Assembly (NCBI GenBank): GCA_903813345.2
Contig: CAIIXF020000002.1
Location: 26,791,223 to 26,855,222, forward strand
DNA length: 64,000 nucleotides
From: Owenia fusiformis
Lineage: Eukaryota; Annelida; Polychaeta; Sabellida; Oweniidae
Direction: 5' to 3'
Part shown: positions 59,167 to 64,000 of the stretch, in pieces
Layout of the letters: every line of letters starts with the position of its first letter
Position numbering within the stretch: position 1 is the first letter of the stretch
Position numbers and translations under genes: made by a program
Notes under the pieces: model-generated
What the model saw: only the letters and a program-made list of their open reading frames with translations
The model's database searches: none
What the model was told of the DNA's origin: nothing

Positions 59167-59323
59167 TTGCCTTTAGATGCGGTACTATAAGACACACTTT
59201 TGAAGAATTTCATTTACGCACCATTTGCCATAGCATGGGGCAGACAGTGGGGCACGCTATGGATAGACGATTGGCAAAACAAATAGTTTACAGCAAGATA
59301 TTCCCCACCAGACCAATTTCAAA

Positions 59324-59329
59324 AATAAA
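59324..59329 (+). terminator. Polyadenylation signal of the lectin-like gene
   Basis: AATAAA about 160 bp after the stop codon. Confidence 0.65.
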
Positions 59330-59334
59330 ATTGT

Positions 59335-59930
59335 ACCCAAAATTAGCCACACGGTATCGAACGGTGAGCTCAGACGGCTAATGTGACAGTACTTTAGGTA
59401 TAGAAGTGTTTAATATGCAAATTAAAATTCGTCAAACCTTTTGTACAAGGCAGCTATTTTGAATGTCTTAAAAACTTAGATATATATACATGTATTTACT
59501 ATAATAATCTTTACAATACGAGTTGAAGTAATTTTCGAAAAATGTCAACAAATTCAATTCGCTTTTTTATTGTCATCCATTTGGGATTTTCCGTCCTAAA
59601 ATCTCGACTGTTGTGAAGTTTCGTCGACATGTTTCATGTCAAAATGTTTGATAGTTTGATCCGAGGTTTCAAGAACTATTTTTAAGGATAAAACTCTAAT
59701 GATTAGTTTTGGGGCATCCTTGGTTAATGTCAAGGTGGCCACATTTGGATTTTTATCCTGAAATATTGTCTGTTTGTCTTATCTTAACGTATTAAGCCAA
59801 ACTGTTTAATAAATGGATCTGTGATTTTCAGAAATATTTCATGGTATCAAACTTTACAGCTGATTGAATTTTGGGTATTCTGGGTAAATGTTAGGGCAGC
59901 CATTTTGGATTTTCCATCGTTAATTCTGGT
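59335..59930. other. Intergenic DNA, nothing recognised
   Basis: AT-rich spacer between the lectin-like gene and a MITE. Confidence 0.5.
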
Positions 59931-59934
59931 CTGT

Positions 59935-60365
59935 CAATTACTCAGATGCGAGTAGGTAGTTACCAGTTTCGCCACCAGGTGGCTGATTCGGGGGAAACAA
60001 CATGGCAGGGTATTACAAAGTCCTTAAACTTGAGTATGCATCAGTTTAAGTGGTTCACTTTCTATATTACCCTTCTGTATGTGATAGTTATACAAATTAA
60101 AATATGTCCAGTAAAAGAAAATATTATCTGCCCAACACAAGAAAAGATATTTCACTTTTTGTGGTTTTACAACATGGGGTCTATGGGAATCTCCCCGACC
60201 TAGAAGGCACATTTTCAAAGAAAATCAAATTTTCAAAGTTGAAAAACTCTTTTCAAAACACCTTTCTAGATGTAATTTTATATGTAGATACCAAATGTGA
60301 CATCAGTTTGACTGAATTGTGAATTTTAATGACGTAAATCAAGATTATTTCTACTCGCATCAAGG
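59935..60365. mobile_element. MITE with GATGCGAGTAG terminal inverted repeats (copy 3 of 3)
   Basis: Same orientation as 10028-10410. It starts TTACTCAGATGCGAGTAGG, carries CGCCACCAGGTGGCTGATTC and GAATCTCCCCGACCTAGAAG, and ends TTCTACTCGCATCAAG. Confidence 0.82.
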
Positions 60366-61613
60366 ATATTAAGTTGTCTCGACACGTTTCAGCCAAATTA
60401 TTTCATGCTGATCCCTCTAATCAATCAGGGATGTTTCTTGATATGAATGTCTAAACTGATTAGTCTTTGTTGGACATTATGGAATATGAGGCTTCCGTCC
60501 CGAAAACGTGTCTTTAAGTATTCTTCGCGATTGTATTCCAGGCAGCTCCAGTAAATTATCCCATATCTCCACCAAATCTTGTTGGATAAGACTTAGACTT
60601 GCAGGAATTCTTCATACATCACTTATTGATATATTTACAATGTTTTATCATAACTGCAGCATCCTCAAATGAGTTATTAAATATTTTCTAACATATGTTC
60701 AAACTTCGACTTCAAAATAATAATTTGCTGACTCAGCACTTTTGAGCCTGAGTCTTGAAAACTGATTAATCTACGAGTATGTAGGATCACACAACAGTAA
60801 GGAACATGTTCTACTCGTGTATGTCAATTTGTCTTGAAAGTTCCAAAATGCAAACAATTTGATACCCATGATCAAAGGTATACTTTTGATATAAATATGA
60901 TAATTGTTTTATCATGAAACCTTTTGAAACCAACAATGACCAAATGATGTAATTGAAACCATTTTATTATAGAATATGTAAAACTTTACAATAAAATCAA
61001 ATAATCACTAAACTAAAAGTTCTGTTCTTTTGGGGAAACAACTCATCCTTAGAGTTTGGCAACAGCGACATCTGCACCCCCCCCCCCCCCCCCCCCTTTA
61101 ATGACGGTTTTCAAAGAGAAAATACACAACTTATAGAATACATGGAATAGTGAGCTGTATGGGCATTTAACACAGTTTCAAGCGCATTCGGGGTTGCAAA
61201 ACCTTTGAAAGGGGTATGTAAAAAGAGTCGCGTAATTGTAATAGATCAAATAACAGTTAATATCTCAGAAGACAATCAAGGTCAAATTGCAGAGATTCTT
61301 GCGTACTTATTGACCAGTCAGTTAATATAGACGATACAACTTCGGTTACAACTTCCTGCCCTTGCGTACGGAGACTACAACATCCCATTCCAGCCGAGTA
61401 TTCTCCAATATACTTTTAAAACTAGTAATGTTTCTTTGGAGAAATAGACCTAAAGACCATGGAATTGTCACATGGACCGCCTCCTTGATGTCAGCTTCAT
61501 CATCGCGATAAATAAGGCGAGACTATCCACCAATTAGCTGACGATGCCCAGCTTGTTTTTACACACGCCATTTTTCTAAAGGAAACGCCGGTTGGCTAGT
61601 TAATGTTGACGCT
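60366..61613. other. Intergenic DNA with a possible small coding fragment on -
   Basis: On -, about 60477-60620, a 47-codon frame reads ...LIQQDLVEIWDNLLELPG, then IQSRRILKDTFSGRKPHIP and a stop. Composition is protein-like, but I do not recognise the family and see no good acceptor. A poly-C tract lies at about 61076-61096. Confidence 0.35.
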
Positions 61614-62497
61614 CTATCGTGTTGATTTAGCTGATGACGCCCTGCTTATTGACTTTGCCCTGGAAGTTGCCGATGAGATCCTTGAAGGTGACGGGCTTGG
61701 AGTTAAACTATCCCTGGACATCGCCGAGGTTGGTCGACCGGGGGATTTAAACGGAGATTTGTCTTTATTAATACTGCTCATAAGTTTTTCAACAGGCGTC
61801 AGTTCCTTCAGAGCTTTCCCATCGCCTCGCATCAATGCCTGAAAAACACAATTTGATCAAAAAACATTATCACGGGAAGTATATTTTCGTAGAACACACC
61901 AGGATTTTAATATATGGAACAAAAAGGAATGACACAATTAAATAAGAGCTCATACTATGGGAGGTCAAGGACTCAAGGTCGAATTTATAGGTCATCAAAG
62001 GTCAAGTGAACAGCCAAATCGACGAGGGCCAAAACCAAGAACACGACAATCCAAAACAATATGACCAACTGACAAACGGCAAACTGCAAACCTGTAATTT
62101 CTCTGACATTTGCATTATAATGTTATCTTCTGGTTCCTTATTGGCGTACAATTTCCTCAGTCTGTGCATTTTCTTGATATGTTCCTTCTGTCCCGCTATC
62201 AATTCCCTGTAAATAAAACAAGGCTTGGAATGAGCGATGGTGATGGTTAATTTCTCTTTGATCGTACACCGAACGAAACGTTTAAACTAATATCAGTACT
62301 ATTACACGTTGCTAATTAACAAGACAAGGGATCATATCGAGAAGTCAACTTTTGTATTGTATCCTTTATTCCATTCTTTCCCCTAATAATGTTTCATACA
62401 AGTATACTCACCCAAAATCGACTTCGCCATCGCCGTCCACGTCCAGTTTAGTTATCAGTTTGTCCATTGCCCGTGATGTCAGCGGAATATTGGCTGC
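61614..62497 (-). CDS. EF-hand protein, C-terminal exons (5' part outside the window)
   Basis: Three exons on -: 62497-62412, 62206-62092 and 61838-61614, joined in phase (2, then 0) and ending at the TAG at 61614. The first encodes the end of an EF-hand: helix AMDKLITKL and loop DVDGDGEVDFGE, with acids at positions 1, 3, 5, 7, 9 and 12, so it should bind calcium. The intron falls inside the loop, before the last Glu. Next come a basic, probably helical stretch (GQKEHIKKMHRLRKLY), an acidic segment and LMRGDGKALKELTPVEKL. The last about 50 residues are Ser/Arg/Pro-rich and probably disordered. 5' exons must lie beyond the tRNA cluster, because 62500-64000 holds no further coding sequence I can support. 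The wider family is not recognised. Confidence 0.82.
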
Positions 62498-62664
62498 CTG
62501 TGGTGATCAAAAAAACAACATAGAATAGAAAGCACATGTATGCTACGTACATTTCCATTTATGAGAAAAGGAATTAATCTTTCTGTTTTGTAAAACAATC
62601 AGTTAGCAAGTGAAACACCTTTAGTACATCTTTTAGGGATTATCAAACTTCGCTTGTATTCGTG

Positions 62665-62772
62665 AGTGCAACTAACGCCTGTCGGCTAACGCATTTTACG
62701 TACTATTCCGGGTAGTGCCGATAGCCGACAGCCGAAAGTTGCATTTGCGAATATAATACAAGCTTAATATAG
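62665..62772. mobile_element. Short foldback element
   Basis: CTTGTATTCGTGAGTGCAAC and TGTCGGCT on the left pair with AGCCGACA and GTTGCATTTGCGAATATAAT on the right. About 108 bp, with no coding. Confidence 0.7.
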
Positions 62773-62980
62773 GCCAATAGCTCAAGGAACTCTAAAGAGC
62801 TGTTCACTTTCGAAGGTGAACATGAACATGTATCTTTTAAAACTGCGAAAAGGAATTAATCTATTGAAACACAAAAATAATGACCATGTCTAGCGGCCAA
62901 TTTAATCACGCCATTTCAATTTGTGCTTTGTATTTCAAATGCCTTGAGGGACCTAAACCTCAAAACTAAAATATTGACAA

Positions 62981-63041
62981 TGCCGTGACCAGGATTCGAA
63001 CCTGGGTTATTACGGCCACAAACTAGGGTCCTCACCACGGC
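62981..63041 (-). pseudogene. tRNA-His pseudogene
   Basis: Lacks 11 bp in the D-arm region compared with the intact copies and has a changed anticodon stem, although GTG remains. It cannot fold as a tRNA. It is the outermost unit of the cluster. Confidence 0.85.
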
Positions 63042-63135
63042 TATGCTAGCAGGCCAATTTGATAACGCTATTTCCATGTCATTTCTATTTCATATGCCTT
63101 GAAGGAGCCGAACCTCAAAACTAAAATATTGACTA

Positions 63136-63207
63136 TGCCGTGACCAGGATTCGAACCTGGGTTACTACGGCCACAACGTAGGGTCCTAACCACTAGACGA
63201 TCACGGC
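63136..63207 (-). tRNA. tRNA-His (anticodon GTG)
   Basis: Decodes CAC/CAU. 72 nt on -: acceptor GCCGTGA pairs with TCACGGC, discriminator A, D-arm TCTAGTGGTTAGGA (A-box), anticodon loop TTGTGGC and T-arm GGTTCGAATCC (B-box). There is no intron. The extra 5' G of tRNA-His would be added after transcription. Confidence 0.95.
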
Positions 63208-63305
63208 TATGCTAGCAGGCCAATTTGATAACGACGTTTCAATTTTAGTCATTTCTATTTCATATGGGTTGAAGGAGCCGAACCTCAAAACTAAAATATT
63301 GACTA

Positions 63306-63377
63306 TGCCGTGACCAGGATTCGAACCTGGGTTACTACGGCCACAACGTAGAGTCCTAACCACTAGACGATCACGGC
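63306..63377 (-). tRNA. tRNA-His (anticodon GTG)
   Basis: Identical to the 63136 copy except for one base beside the anticodon stem (GAGTCC for GGGTCC on +). It follows the previous copy by 170 bp, spacer included. Confidence 0.95.
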
Positions 63378-63475
63378 TATGCTAGCAGGCCATTTTGATA
63401 ACGACGTTTCAATTTTAGTCATTTCTATTTCATATGGGTTGAAGGAGCCGAACCTCAAAACTAAAATATTGACTA

Positions 63476-63547
63476 TGCCGTGACCAGGATTCGAACCTGG
63501 GTTACTACGGCCACAACGTAGAGTCCTAACCACTAGACGATCACGGC
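63476..63547 (-). tRNA. tRNA-His (anticodon GTG)
   Basis: Same sequence as the 63306 copy, again 170 bp further on. Spacers are also nearly identical, so the whole 170-bp unit was duplicated. Confidence 0.95.
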
Positions 63548-63632
63548 TATGCTAGCAGGCCATTTTGATAACGCCATTTCAATTTTAGTGCTTTGTATTT
63601 CAAATGCCTTGAAGGACCCAAAATATTGACTA

Positions 63633-63704
63633 TGCCGTGACCAGGATTCGAACCTGGGTTACTACGGCCACAACGTAGGGTCCTAACCACTAGACGATCA
63701 CGGC
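63633..63704 (-). tRNA. tRNA-His (anticodon GTG)
   Basis: Same sequence as the 63136 copy. Its spacer has lost 13 bp, which gives a 157-bp step. Confidence 0.95.
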
Positions 63705-63802
63705 TATGCTAGCAGGACAATCTGAGAACTCCATTTCAATTTTAGTCATTTCTATTTCATATGCCTTGAAGGACCCGAACCTCAAAACTAAAATATTGAC
63801 TA

Positions 63803-63874
63803 TGCCGTGACCAGGATTCGAACTTGGGTTACTACGGCCACAACGTAGAGTCCTAACCACTAGACGATCACGGC
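63803..63874 (-). tRNA. tRNA-His (anticodon GTG) with a T-stem mismatch
   Basis: One change (AACTTGGG for AACCTGGG on +) puts an A across from C in the T-stem. It probably still folds but may be less active. Confidence 0.88.
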
Positions 63875-63971
63875 TATGCTAGCAGGCCATTTTGATAACG
63901 CTATTCCATTTTAGTCATTTCTATTTCATATGCCTTGAAGGAGCCGAACCTCAAAACTAAAATATTGACTA

Positions 63972-64000
63972 TGCCGTGACCAGGATTCGAACCTGGGTTA
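63972..64000 (-). tRNA. tRNA-His, 3' part only, cut by the window edge
   Basis: The first 29 nt on + match the intact copies, so the array continues to the right. Confidence 0.85.

Overview
The window is nuclear DNA of an invertebrate animal, most likely marine. It has spliced genes with GT-AG introns, AATAAA signals, low gene density, AT-rich spacers, very many short inverted-repeat transposons (MITEs) and tandem arrays. Nothing in the sequence fixes the phylum. The two lineage-type GPCR duplicates, the small FTP lectin and the repeat load would fit a lophotrochozoan or an invertebrate deuterostome.

Left part (1-27.7 kb). A complete ETS-domain transcription factor gene lies on + (coding exons 838-1897, 3477-3536 and 4043-4437; 504 aa), followed by a 76-bp satellite. 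Then comes a transposon-rich spacer: a mariner-type element with a second element nested in it, further mariner MITEs, and a tRNA-Arg-like SINE head. Two intronless, nearly identical class A peptide-type GPCR genes follow, arranged tail to tail (15364-16542 + and 22560-23765 -). Between them are a MADF-domain remnant and a pair of ~460-bp direct repeats.

Middle part (27.7-50.9 kb). A full 12-exon gatB gene lies on - (28851-38074; mitochondrial Glu-tRNA(Gln) amidotransferase subunit B, 526 aa). A 6-exon CHIC1/CHIC2-type gene lies on + (38134-50861; 165 aa). Their ATG codons are only 59 bp apart, so they share a bidirectional promoter. I worked out both exon sets by hand; every intron phase closes and the protein lengths match the families. 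Three gatB exon ends have been copied into tandem arrays, including the last coding exon. The introns of both genes are packed with MITEs, several with clear target-site duplications.

Right part (50.9-64 kb). This holds a 585-bp hAT-type MITE with perfect 8-bp target duplications, a second 76-bp satellite, and a 3-exon secreted FTP/F5-8C-type lectin-like gene (57689-59166 +). After these come the 3' end of an EF-hand protein gene on - (61614-62497, continuing beyond the tRNA cluster) and a tandem cluster of tRNA-His(GTG) genes on -, which runs off the right edge.

I found no clear new multi-gene system. The observations most worth following are the exon-seeded tandem arrays in gatB, the 59-bp divergent promoter, and a MITE family whose 3' end sits just upstream of the 3' splice site in two unrelated genes. 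Also notable are the inverted GPCR pair and the nested insertion that has an empty-site copy.
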